From NCBI GenBank assembly GCA_964400725.1, contig CAYNVS010000005.1:62001-126000 (forward strand): DNA of 64,000 nt. The letters are read 5' to 3'. A program made the translations under genes and the position numbers. Shown here piece by piece: positions 34,236 through 42,465 of the stretch. The stretch is from CAYNVS01 sp964400725 (GTDB lineage Bacteria; Myxococcota_A; SURF-8; CAYNVS01). Position 1 is the stretch's first letter. Each line of letters begins with the position of its first letter. The notes below the pieces were generated by a model. That model was not told where the DNA came from, ran no database searches, and saw only the letters and a list, made by a program, of their open reading frames with translations.

Positions 34236-35813
34236 ATGACCGAAAGAAAAGACATAGTAAGGGGAACCGTAATTTTTTCCGCGATGACCGCCGTATCGCG
34301 CGTTACCGGTTACGGGCGGGAGCTTGTAAGAGCTGTTTATCTCGGCACAAGCGACGCTTCCGACGCGTTCGGCGTGGCGATAACGATTCCGAACATGTTC
34401 CGAAGCCTCGTAGCCGAAGGCGCGATGAACGCGGCGTTCGTGCCGGTTCTTTCCGATTTGAAAAATAAAGATAAAAAGGCGTGGGCCGACTTCATCGGCG
34501 GCTCGTTCACTTTATTAAGCGCGGTTCTGACCTTTTTGGCCGTTGCGGGAGCTATCGCTTCTCCATTTTTAGCCTCCGAGATTTTCGCGCGCGGGTTTAA
34601 AAGCGAGCCGGCAAAGCTGGAACTCACAATCAAGCTGACGCAAATAGCGTTCGTCTATTTGCTTTTTGTCGGTCTCTCGGCGTTCGTTCAAGGAATCCTC
34701 AACAGTTTTAAAATCTTCGGCCCTTCGGCCTTTACTCCGGCGCTGCTTAACCTTGCCGTAATCGCCTTCGCCGCTCTTCTTTCGCCGTTGATGGAGCAGC
34801 CGGCGTACGCTTTCGTTCTCGGGTTCGCGGCTGGCGGATTGTTGCAGCTGTTATTCCAGCTGCCTTATCTTTATCGCGTCGGCGCGAAGATTAAGCCGAA
34901 TTGGAAGTGGCGCGATCCTAACGTGATAAGAGCTTTGAAGCTGCTGGCGCCGGTTGCGTTCGGTTTCGGCGTTTACGAGATAAACGTGGCGCTCAGCCAG
35001 CTTATCGCGTCGTATCTCGGCGAAGGCGCGTATAGTTCGCTTCAGTATTCCAACAGAATACTAGAGCTTCCGCTTGGGCTGTTCGTAACCGCGCTGGCGA
35101 CGGTAATTCTGCCGACGCTCGCCGAGAACGCTCATACCGGCGACATGGAGTCGTATAAGCAAAACCTTGCCTTCGCGCTAAAACTGACGCTTTTCCTAAC
35201 GCTTCCGGCCGCCGCCTTTTTGGTCGCGCTGCGCGGCGAAATTTTTTCGGCGCTTTTAGGCTACGGCCGATTCGACGAGACGTCCATCCGCATGTGCGCG
35301 TACGTTTTCGCTTTTCACGTCGTAGGCATGCCCTTCATCGGATTGTCGCGGGTGCTGGTGCGGGCGTTCAACGCGACTGAAGAGACAAAACTGCCGGTCG
35401 TCGCCGCGTTCTATTCCATGATAATTAATGTGATTTTAAGCTGGTTCTTCGCCTTTTACACGCCGCTTGGCAACGGCGGAATAGCGTTTGCGTCCTCGAT
35501 TGCCGCGGCGGCGCAGACCGGCGTCCTTATTTATTACCTTTCCGCCAGAAAAAAACTGCGCCTTAACTGGGGAAGCATAGCCGTCTCCGCGTTAAAGGTG
35601 GCGGCGGCGGCGGCGGCGGTATTCGCAATAGCTTTCGCGGCGCGCGAGAGCGTAGAATGGGGCGGCAAGGGCCGGACGCTGGCGTTTCTTTGCCTCTGCG
35701 CGGCTGTCTGCGCTTCTTTTTATTTCGGCGCGCTGCTTTTATTAAAGGAAAAAGAAGCGGTTTTTCTTAAGAATTTCATTGCAAGAAAATTTTTAAGGCG
35801 CGGCAATAAATAA
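34236..35813 (+). CDS. murJ: Lipid II flippase MurJ
   Basis: 525 residues, polytopic (about 14 hydrophobic segments), MVF/MOP superfamily. The N-terminus has VSRVTGYGRELVRAVYLGTSDASDAFGVA and the FRSLVAEGAMNAAFVPV region, typical of MurJ/MviN, with conserved charged residues in the central cavity. It exports lipid II for peptidoglycan synthesis. The gene is preceded by a very AT-rich leader with TTGACT at 34168-34173 and a TATAAT at 34201-34206 that are too far apart to pair. Confidence 0.94.
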   Translation: MTERKDIVRGTVIFSAMTAVSRVTGYGRELVRAVYLGTSDASDAFGVAITIPNMFRSLVAEGAMNAAFVPVLSDLKNKDKKAWADFIGGSFTLLSAVLTFLAVAGAIASPFLASEIFARGFKSEPAKLELTIKLTQIAFVYLLFVGLSAFVQGILNSFKIFGPSAFTPALLNLAVIAFAALLSPLMEQPAYAFVLGFAAGGLLQLLFQLPYLYRVGAKIKPNWKWRDPNVIRALKLLAPVAFGFGVYEINVALSQLIASYLGEGAYSSLQYSNRILELPLGLFVTALATVILPTLAENAHTGDMESYKQNLAFALKLTLFLTLPAAAFLVALRGEIFSALLGYGRFDETSIRMCAYVFAFHVVGMPFIGLSRVLVRAFNATEETKLPVVAAFYSMIINVILSWFFAFYTPLGNGGIAFASSIAAAAQTGVLIYYLSARKKLRLNWGSIAVSALKVAAAAAAVFAIAFAARESVEWGGKGRTLAFLCLCAAVCASFYFGALLLLKEKEAVFLKNFIARKFLRRGNK

Positions 35814-35838
35814 TTTATTTTAAACGCGAGGTTTTATT

Positions 35839-36237
35839 ATGAGAGAGCCGAAAATTCCTCCTCCGTGCATGGCGTTTTTAAACGCCGAGATGATTGAAAA
35901 CGAACCGGGTAAAGCGGTTTTTAAATTTCGCCCGACGGCGGAAATGGAAAATCCATTCGGGACTATTCAAGGCGGACTGCTTGCGGGGATGATAGACAAC
36001 TTGGTCGGGCCTGCGGTTTTTGCGGCCGATCCGTCCCGCGCCACCGCGACCATACAGATGAATCTGCACTTTTTAGGGCCTGCCGCGGCGGGAGACGTTC
36101 TAATCGGAAGAGCCGAAGCGGTTAAAATGGGTCGGACTCAGGCTTACGTAGAGGCGGAGCTGCGCAGGGAGTCGGACGGCAAACTGCTGGTAAAAGCCTC
36201 GGCCGTCAATATTTTTCTCGACGAAAAACGCGGTTAG
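35839..36237 (+). CDS. PaaI-type hotdog-fold thioesterase
   Basis: 132 residues. The hotdog helix motif is NPFGTIQGGLLAGMIDNLVGPAV, with the catalytic-region Gln-Gly-Gly and Asp in the helix, and ATIQMNLHFLGPA in the sheet. It probably hydrolyses an acyl-CoA or aryl-CoA thioester. It follows murJ by 25 bases and may share its transcript. Substrate unknown. Confidence 0.88.
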   Translation: MREPKIPPPCMAFLNAEMIENEPGKAVFKFRPTAEMENPFGTIQGGLLAGMIDNLVGPAVFAADPSRATATIQMNLHFLGPAAAGDVLIGRAEAVKMGRTQAYVEAELRRESDGKLLVKASAVNIFLDEKRG

Positions 36238-36402
36238 CGCGTTAATTACTTCGATAAATCAAACCTTTTTAACGTTTTAAAAGCCGGTTTGTCTTATATG
36301 AAACGCGCTTGAAATAAATAAAGATATTTGCCAATATTTTTATTTCGTGATATTCATTTTTGAATGAAGTCCGGCTTGATTTTTAAACCTTCGGAGGTTT
36401 TT

Positions 36403-38361
36403 ATGCTCAATAAATTCGCTTTTGCGATTGCAATATTTTTCGTTTTGGCCGCGGTTTGCGGCGAGGCGCTCGCGGGGACTATCACCCTTTCCGAGCCGAA
36501 AAATACCGGCACGCTATATTACAATTCCGGCAATGTAACTTCGATTACGTTCAAATTTTCCGTGGTCGGCGTTTCTCTCGACAATCAGTTAAGCAGCTGC
36601 AACGTGAACATATCGAAGGGAACGAAAAGCAAAGACGTTGACTGCGCGACGGCCTTGAAGGAAAAAGACGCCTATTCGCTGGATATAGAAGATATGTTCT
36701 CCGCGGTTGACGTTACGACCGCTAAAGAAGGCAATTATCACTTTACTTTCACCATTAAATGGTACGACTCCGTCTCCGACGGCGACGCGGATTACTACGA
36801 GGACGATTACGAAGAAGAATCTTACGCTCTGATTACCTCCACTCAGGACGCGACCGTTGTAATAGACGACACCAGCCCGGCGCAGCCGAAGATAGCGACC
36901 GACACGCAGGGAAGCAATCCGGAGTCGGGCGATTCGGCGCTTATTTTAACGTGGGTAAAAGTTACAAAAGGAGTCGACGGACAGGACGAACCGGCGAGCC
37001 CGCATTACGACGTCTGCGCCGACAGCGTCGCTGGGCAGTCCGACTTCGCTAAATGCGAGCACAAAGCGCAGGACGTAACCGGAACGACAAGCGGAAGCAA
37101 CGTAAGCTATAAAATTACCGGTTTAACCAACGGCACGCTTTATTACGTAAAGGTCAGAGGGCGCGATTTGGCGGGCAACGTCGGGCTGTTCAGCTCGCCC
37201 GAAGTTGCCGGCACGCCTCAGCCGGTCGCGGATTACTGGCAGTATTACAAGGCTAACGGCGGAAAAGACGAAGGCGGCTTCTGTTTCATAGCGACGGAAG
37301 TTTTCGGCTCGTACGACGCTCCGCAGGTAATTGTTTTGCGCGACCTGCGCGACCGCGTCATTCTGAAGCTGCCGTTCGGCGCCGCGTTTGTCCGCTACTA
37401 TTACTCTCATGGCCGCGATTGGGCTAAGGCTTTAGGCGGAAACGCATTCGCCCGCGCGGCGGTTAAGGCGGGGCTTTATCCGGTCGTCGGCGCGGCGTTG
37501 GCGCTTTTCGCTTACAAATCCGTTATCGCTTACGGTTTGTGCGCGGCGGCAATCTTCGCTTTGTTTTTTGTTTGGCGAAGAGTCTCCGGCAGGCGCAAGG
37601 CGGCAAAGGCATCTTTAATCGCGCTCGCGGCGGTCTGCGCGTTCGCCGCGCTTTCGGCTTCCTCCGGTTCGGCGCGCGCCGAGAGCGACCGTTACGGCTC
37701 TTTCTCCGCCTCGGCCGGAAACATGTGGCTGACGAGCCTTGACGACGGTCTCGATAAAAAGGCCGCGGACGAGATTTTCGGTTCCGCGTCGCACTTTACC
37801 TTCGCCTTCTCATACGAGCAGTTTTTATGGGACAACGCATACGTCGGCGCGTTCGCCTTAGGCGGAACGTTTTCGTATTATTGGCTTAACGGCAACGGCA
37901 TTTTTATGGCGGGCGAAAACAAGGGGAAGAAAAGCTCCGTCGACGAGACGAAGCTCAGCGTTATTCCCCTTAGGCTTGACGCTTCTTGGCGCTTCGAGCA
38001 GTTCAACAAGCTGTGGGAAATCCCGCTCGTCCCCTATATCAAAGGGGGCGTGAACTATTATATTTGGTGGGTGAAGAACTCGTTCGGCGACGTCGCTTCC
38101 TACAAAGACGCGGCCGACTCGAAAGCGGCCAAATACAAAGGTTACGGCGGCACATTTGGCTTTGAAGGCGCGGCGGGGCTTCTTCTGTCGCTCAATTTCA
38201 TCGATCCGGCGGTTTCGACCAACATGGACGCCGAGTACGGAGTGAACGAAACGTACGTTTTCGGCGAATTTACCTATTCGGTAGTAAACGATTTCTACTC
38301 GTCCAGCAGCATGGATTTTTCCGGCTATCATTTCTTGGTCGGTCTCGCGTTCGATTTTTAG
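36403..38361 (+). CDS. Chimeric envelope protein: Fn3-like / CFI-box / TM / outer-membrane beta-barrel
   Basis: 652 residues from the ATG at 36403 (TCGGAGG five bases upstream; the frame extends to 36364). A signal peptide (about 1-23) precedes beta-rich repeats and an Fn3-like domain (about 165-285). At about 294 comes GFCFIATEVFGSYDAP then VLRDLRDRVIL and AFVRYYYSHG, the CFI-box C-terminal domain. Normally this ends the protein, here with a TM helix (about 365-395) and a basic stretch RRVSGRRKAAK. A second signal-like helix ending SARAES then leads to a beta-barrel-like region (about 430-652) that ends in Phe, as barrels recognised by BamA do. The second half looks like a separate outer-membrane protein fused in frame. 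Confidence 0.7.
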   Translation: MLNKFAFAIAIFFVLAAVCGEALAGTITLSEPKNTGTLYYNSGNVTSITFKFSVVGVSLDNQLSSCNVNISKGTKSKDVDCATALKEKDAYSLDIEDMFSAVDVTTAKEGNYHFTFTIKWYDSVSDGDADYYEDDYEEESYALITSTQDATVVIDDTSPAQPKIATDTQGSNPESGDSALILTWVKVTKGVDGQDEPASPHYDVCADSVAGQSDFAKCEHKAQDVTGTTSGSNVSYKITGLTNGTLYYVKVRGRDLAGNVGLFSSPEVAGTPQPVADYWQYYKANGGKDEGGFCFIATEVFGSYDAPQVIVLRDLRDRVILKLPFGAAFVRYYYSHGRDWAKALGGNAFARAAVKAGLYPVVGAALALFAYKSVIAYGLCAAAIFALFFVWRRVSGRRKAAKASLIALAAVCAFAALSASSGSARAESDRYGSFSASAGNMWLTSLDDGLDKKAADEIFGSASHFTFAFSYEQFLWDNAYVGAFALGGTFSYYWLNGNGIFMAGENKGKKSSVDETKLSVIPLRLDASWRFEQFNKLWEIPLVPYIKGGVNYYIWWVKNSFGDVASYKDAADSKAAKYKGYGGTFGFEGAAGLLLSLNFIDPAVSTNMDAEYGVNETYVFGEFTYSVVNDFYSSSSMDFSGYHFLVGLAFDF

Positions 38362-38415
38362 CAAGCGTAAGAAATATCGCGGGGGGCTCGGCGTTTTATT
38401 ATAAAATCGTGTTGA

Positions 38416-38421
38416 TATAAT
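38416..38421 (+). promoter_or_regulatory. Candidate -10 box for the SlyD-like gene
   Basis: A TATAAT hexamer lies in the 173-base gap 38362-38534, about 115 bases before the SlyD-like start. No clear -35 box was found, so it is tentative. Confidence 0.3.
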
Positions 38422-38534
38422 CGCGCAAAAATGATACCGATAATTCAAACGCGCAATTCGCCTGCCGCAAAGGCGAAATTTAAAAGGCCGCGGCTGTTTG
38501 CGGCGCTCGCGGCCGGAAAAAGAAAGAGATTCAA

Positions 38535-39107
38535 ATGGCTGAAGAATTGAAATTCGGGAAAGGAAAAGTGGCTGATTTCACGCTTAAAATCAAAGACCAG
38601 AAAACCGGCGAGGTTCTGGTTGACAGCAAAGAGGAAGACCCTGAGTATCCTTATCTTTCCTCGCTTTATGAAATGCCCATGACCCTGCCGGACTCCGTAT
38701 GGAGACATCTCGACGGCAAAGGGAAAGGCCAGACCGCGACGGTGGCCGTAAGCGCGAAAGAGGCTTTCGGCGAATACGACGAATCGAGGACGATGGAAAT
38801 ACCGCTCGACGAGCTGCCCGACGGAATGGAAATTACGCCTAACGAGCCTTATCAGTTCCTCGACGACAACGACGAAGTCGTCGAAGTGGTTTTCAAGCGC
38901 GTTGACGACGAAAAGAAAGTCGCCGTAGCCGACATGAATCATCCTTTCGCCGGAAAAGACGTGAACTTCGAGATAGAAATAGTCGAAGTGCGCAACCCCA
39001 ACGCGGAAGATAAAAAGGAAATTAAAGAACTCCTCGACATTATGATGGACGACGGCGTCATTGACAAAGCTAAAGCAGACGAAATTCGGGCGCAAATCAA
39101 GAAGTAA
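38535..39107 (+). CDS. SlyD-like FKBP-type peptidyl-prolyl isomerase
   Basis: 190 residues. The FKBP halves flank an IF (insert-in-flap) chaperone domain. The C-terminal signature DMNHPFAGKDVNFEIEIVEV is diagnostic for SlyD-type FKBPs. The histidine-rich metal-binding tail of E. coli SlyD is missing; instead residues 165-190 form a charged helix. It likely aids folding of cytoplasmic proteins. It overlaps the next frame by 47 bases if that gene really starts at 39061. Confidence 0.9.
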   Translation: MAEELKFGKGKVADFTLKIKDQKTGEVLVDSKEEDPEYPYLSSLYEMPMTLPDSVWRHLDGKGKGQTATVAVSAKEAFGEYDESRTMEIPLDELPDGMEITPNEPYQFLDDNDEVVEVVFKRVDDEKKVAVADMNHPFAGKDVNFEIEIVEVRNPNAEDKKEIKELLDIMMDDGVIDKAKADEIRAQIKK

Positions 39108-40488
39108 CGAGGCCGCCTCAGGCGTCCGTCCGAATTTCAAGAAACCGGAATTCGCAAAGGGGCTGCCGCGGATATTTTTCGCGGCGGCTTTTTTTATTTT
39201 AACCATTACGCCGTACGCGTCGAACGGCGGAGACGCCGCGCCCGCGCCCGAAATCGTGGCGATAGCCGACAAACTGCCCGCGGTTCTGGCTCCATTCGAG
39301 AATACTTTTCAATTCGATCTGGAAAATCAGCTTAAAAGCTCGATTAAAAATTACTCGCCCTTTTCCGAGCGCGCCTTTTCGCAAAAGCTGCCCGCAGGCC
39401 GAATGGTCGATTACGCCCGCTGCGAGACGCTGCAGTGCAAGCTCGATTTGATTTATCAAAACGGAATCGATTACGTCTTTTTAATAAAAATGGACGAACT
39501 CCATTTTGCGGTTCAAATAACGTGCGAGGTTTACGAGATTAAAAAGGGGGAGGCGGTCGCCAAGGCCGTCAAGCTGAGCATGGGAATGGCCGGCCTCACG
39601 CAGAACGTCTCCGACGCGTGCGCCGAGGCCGCCGCCACGTCGCAGAACAAGACGTCCAAGAACGAAGCGAAGGAGAAGGAGACGAAGAAGGAAGAGGAAA
39701 CTAAGAAAGAAAATAAAATCGAGGAGGCGCCTTACCAGCGTCTCATATTCGTTCCTGCCGGACAGGCTTTGCTTGGGCCGTACGACCAATTCAATCAGCC
39801 GGAGGCGGGCGTCAAGGAATTTTTTCTGGACGCGCTGAAAGTTCGTTACACCGATTACCTCGACTGCGTCAGAAAGAAAAAATGCGAAGATATAGATTTC
39901 GCAAATTGCAGGGCGACGGCGGACGGCGCGAAGTTCGACGCTCCGGCCTCGGAAGTCGCGAAGAAATTTTTCATTCGCAACGAACTGCCGGCGGTCTGCG
40001 TAAGCAAGAAACAGGCTGAGGATTACTGCAAATTCCGCAACGGCAGGCTGCCGACGGAGTTGGAGTGGATAAGAGCGGCTCGCGGAAACGATTCGAGAGC
40101 CTACCCGTGGGGCGACGAGCTGCCGGACAAGGAAAAGGCCAAATATTGCGACAAAAGCGAAGGCTGCCTTACGGTTCCGGAATTGAAAAAATCGACCGGC
40201 TTTCCTTTCGCTTATCCGGTAAGCGCGCTTGGGGCTGGCAAAGGGCCGTTCGGTCATATTCAGATGGCCGGCAATGTTTGGGAATGGACGGCGAATCTAT
40301 CCGACGCGGTTACCAAGGCCGGAAACGAAATTCCCGACCAGCTTTATTCAAAGCGGGACAAACTAACCGCGGTTCACGGGGGCAGTTTCGCTTATTCGAG
40401 GGAATATATGTTTGTATGGAAGCGCAAGGCTCTCCTGCCGGAAACGACAAGTTTCGATTTAGGCTTCAGGTGCGCGTCCGATAAATGA
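39061..40488 (+). CDS. SUMF1/FGE-fold protein with signal anchor
   Basis: 475 residues from a TTG start overlapping the SlyD-like gene; I found no ATG or GTG alternative near the hydrophobic segment. Residues about 35-53 form a signal peptide or anchor. A 100-residue globular part resembles an AMIN/curli-assembly-like fold (not identified), then a Lys/Glu-rich linker (about 200-222). The C-terminal formylglycine-generating-enzyme-sulfatase fold has FVPAGQALLGP, GRLPTELEWIRAARG and MAGNVWEWTANL, ending HGGSFAY and LGFRCA. In bacteria this fold also serves as a binding module, so enzymatic activity is uncertain. Envelope location is inferred. Confidence 0.75.
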   Translation: MTKLKQTKFGRKSRSNEAASGVRPNFKKPEFAKGLPRIFFAAAFFILTITPYASNGGDAAPAPEIVAIADKLPAVLAPFENTFQFDLENQLKSSIKNYSPFSERAFSQKLPAGRMVDYARCETLQCKLDLIYQNGIDYVFLIKMDELHFAVQITCEVYEIKKGEAVAKAVKLSMGMAGLTQNVSDACAEAAATSQNKTSKNEAKEKETKKEEETKKENKIEEAPYQRLIFVPAGQALLGPYDQFNQPEAGVKEFFLDALKVRYTDYLDCVRKKKCEDIDFANCRATADGAKFDAPASEVAKKFFIRNELPAVCVSKKQAEDYCKFRNGRLPTELEWIRAARGNDSRAYPWGDELPDKEKAKYCDKSEGCLTVPELKKSTGFPFAYPVSALGAGKGPFGHIQMAGNVWEWTANLSDAVTKAGNEIPDQLYSKRDKLTAVHGGSFAYSREYMFVWKRKALLPETTSFDLGFRCASDK

Positions 40489-40559
40489 CGCGCGTCGATT
40501 TTTACTTGTCCGCCAATATTGAAAATATTTTTAGAAACGCCGCAACGGTCGATTGGCGG

Positions 40560-41342
40560 TTAAATTTTCTTAACTTTTTCGTATAAATCGGGAAGGGAAC
40601 CTTGCTTTAAACGAAATTTCGTTCCGTGGTTATGTCCGGTTCTTGCGTCAAAATCAACAAGAACTGCGCCGTTTTTAATTGCGCTTATGAATTTTTCTAT
40701 CGAAAATTTCTCAAGCATCATAATTTGACCGTAATGGAAATGCTCTTCTCCGTTTATCTTTTTAACTTCGGCTTTTATATAAAAACAATTTTTTAATTTT
40801 GTTCCCGCTTTATGGAACAAATCGTCGAAACCCCAATAAGGCTGAGGCGAAAGCTCTTTTAAACCAACTCCTTGTTTAATAAAAAGCAACCAATTTTTGT
40901 GTCTATCGTCAACCTGTTTTGAGTCAAAAGATACTTCAACTTTGCGCTCTTGGTAGTTTATAATAATTCCGAAACCTCTGTCTGTTCTTGATAAGCCGTT
41001 TATCGTCTGCCTAAAGCTCATCTCGGTCGCAGGATATTTTGTTCCGGCCAAATCGTGCGCCCATCCGTACTTAGGAAGTAAAAGAGAGGAAACTAAGCGA
41101 CAGGCTCGCGGCGAAGGCTCCAAGTGGAATAATTTCGTCAACGAAGAAGTTTCGCTTCGCCGGCATTTTAGCTCCCACTCGGCGGCGTTCGGTATAGGAA
41201 GATTGTTTTCTTTAATCCCTAACAAATCTTCCAATGTGTTGCCGACTCCTCCCGCATTGCCCGGTCTAGCGTTTTTTATAAAACCCGTTTCTCTAATTTT
41301 CTTTAGCGAGTCTATTAGTTCCTGTTTTGTGATAGTTTGCAC
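40560..41342 (-). CDS. Type II restriction endonuclease, MvaI/BcnI family
   Basis: 260 residues, matching the monomeric MvaI/BcnI family. Motifs are GNTLEDLLGI (E38) and EWELK with the E57-x-K59 catalytic pair of the PD-(D/E)xK fold, followed by LTKLFHLEPSP. Family members cut CCWGG (MvaI) or CCSGG (BcnI). The specificity here is unknown. The gene is visibly richer in A+T than its surroundings and lies 12 bases downstream of a methyltransferase gene, so the pair is a restriction-modification unit acquired by transfer (inference). Confidence 0.93.
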   Translation of the reverse strand: MQTITKQELIDSLKKIRETGFIKNARPGNAGGVGNTLEDLLGIKENNLPIPNAAEWELKCRRSETSSLTKLFHLEPSPRACRLVSSLLLPKYGWAHDLAGTKYPATEMSFRQTINGLSRTDRGFGIIINYQERKVEVSFDSKQVDDRHKNWLLFIKQGVGLKELSPQPYWGFDDLFHKAGTKLKNCFYIKAEVKKINGEEHFHYGQIMMLEKFSIEKFISAIKNGAVLVDFDARTGHNHGTKFRLKQGSLPDLYEKVKKI

Positions 41343-41354
41343 AGTCGTCCCCTT

Positions 41355-42284
41355 TTATGAAACCGGTTTCCAGAAATCGAGCAGGTACTCGAATGTAACG
41401 CCCATGGTAATATAATTGCTGGGCCAGCCGAATATGCCGATCTGGTTTACGACGTTTGTTCTATCCCATATGATTATGTTTCTTAATTCGTATCCTCTTT
41501 TACGCAGCTCTTCTATCAAGGAGACGTGAATCGTAATTCTCTTGTTATCCCACCACATATCGGGGACGTTTATTACGCAATGTCCCTTCGGTTTAAGCAG
41601 CGGCAGCAACGATTCAAATATATCCCCCATTATATCGGTGTAGTTCTCAAGCTCCAAAATTCCCAAATCTCTTTGATCTTGCGAATATTGCTCAACTTTA
41701 TCAAGCTGGTCATTTTTTCTGTCCCGCCTTGATTTGTTTTTTCTTTGTCTATTCAAAAGGTTTGCGTAGGGCGGAGACGTCCAAATCAGCTTGACGCTGT
41801 TTTCCGGCAGATAGTAAGGGATATGTCTTGCGTCGTCGTTTACGGCGACTTGTTGGGATGAGCCGCTCATCATATCCTTTTCGGCGGCAAGTCTTTTAGA
41901 ACAAAGCTCGACGTAATGTTTTTGGAGGTCGAATCCAACGGCGTTTCTATTTAAATCGTTGGCGGCGACAAGAGTCGTTCCGCTTCCGACAAACGGGTCG
42001 AGCACAAGTTCGCCCTCGTGAGAAAATAGCTCAATAACCTTTTTGCTTAATGAGATGGGAAACGTTGCTGGATGAACCGATTTGTCCCGTACGTCTCGTT
42101 TTTCGTATGCAAACTTCCAAACGCCCAGCTGCGATTTAAGCCAGTCTTTAGGCGTAAGACAGTTTATATGCGTAGGGGGGCAAGCGCACGTTCTTTCGTT
42201 CGAGATTGGCAATAGAGTTCGGAAAAGCTCGTCGGTCGGCAAAATTGCGTTAGGCGTTTTGTTGTTGTTTTTTATTTGCATCAT
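41355..42284 (-). CDS. DNA methyltransferase (SPPY type) of the MvaI/BcnI-like system
   Basis: 309 residues. Motif I LDPFVGSGTT (about 95-104) binds AdoMet and motif IV TSPPY (about 169-173) is the catalytic motif of N4-cytosine methyltransferases. Motif I precedes IV. A cluster of cysteines (CACPPTHINC) stands near the N-terminus. It protects the host site from the adjacent endonuclease and is transcribed first. Codon and base composition are AT-rich like the endonuclease gene. Confidence 0.92.
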   Translation of the reverse strand: MMQIKNNNKTPNAILPTDELFRTLLPISNERTCACPPTHINCLTPKDWLKSQLGVWKFAYEKRDVRDKSVHPATFPISLSKKVIELFSHEGELVLDPFVGSGTTLVAANDLNRNAVGFDLQKHYVELCSKRLAAEKDMMSGSSQQVAVNDDARHIPYYLPENSVKLIWTSPPYANLLNRQRKNKSRRDRKNDQLDKVEQYSQDQRDLGILELENYTDIMGDIFESLLPLLKPKGHCVINVPDMWWDNKRITIHVSLIEELRKRGYELRNIIIWDRTNVVNQIGIFGWPSNYITMGVTFEYLLDFWKPVS

Positions 42285-42392
42285 ATTTTTTCGCCAACAT
42301 ATCTCTTGTTTTTTACAGTTATTTCAATAGCCGCTTACTTTACTTAACAGACCGACCGGCTTTAATCAACACCAAAACTACGGATTTTGTAT

Positions 42393-42421
42393 TTGACACC
42401 GGCGCCGCATTCGCGTAAATT
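42393..42421 (+). promoter_or_regulatory. Sigma-70-like promoter of guaB-guaA
   Basis: A perfect TTGACA (42393-42398) and TAAATT (42416-42421) are separated by 17 bases, about 45 bases before the guaB ATG. This is the best promoter match seen in the window. Confidence 0.65.
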
Positions 42422-42465
42422 ACTCGTTTAACAGTCGGGTCTTTTTAAAATCAAAGAGGAATACA

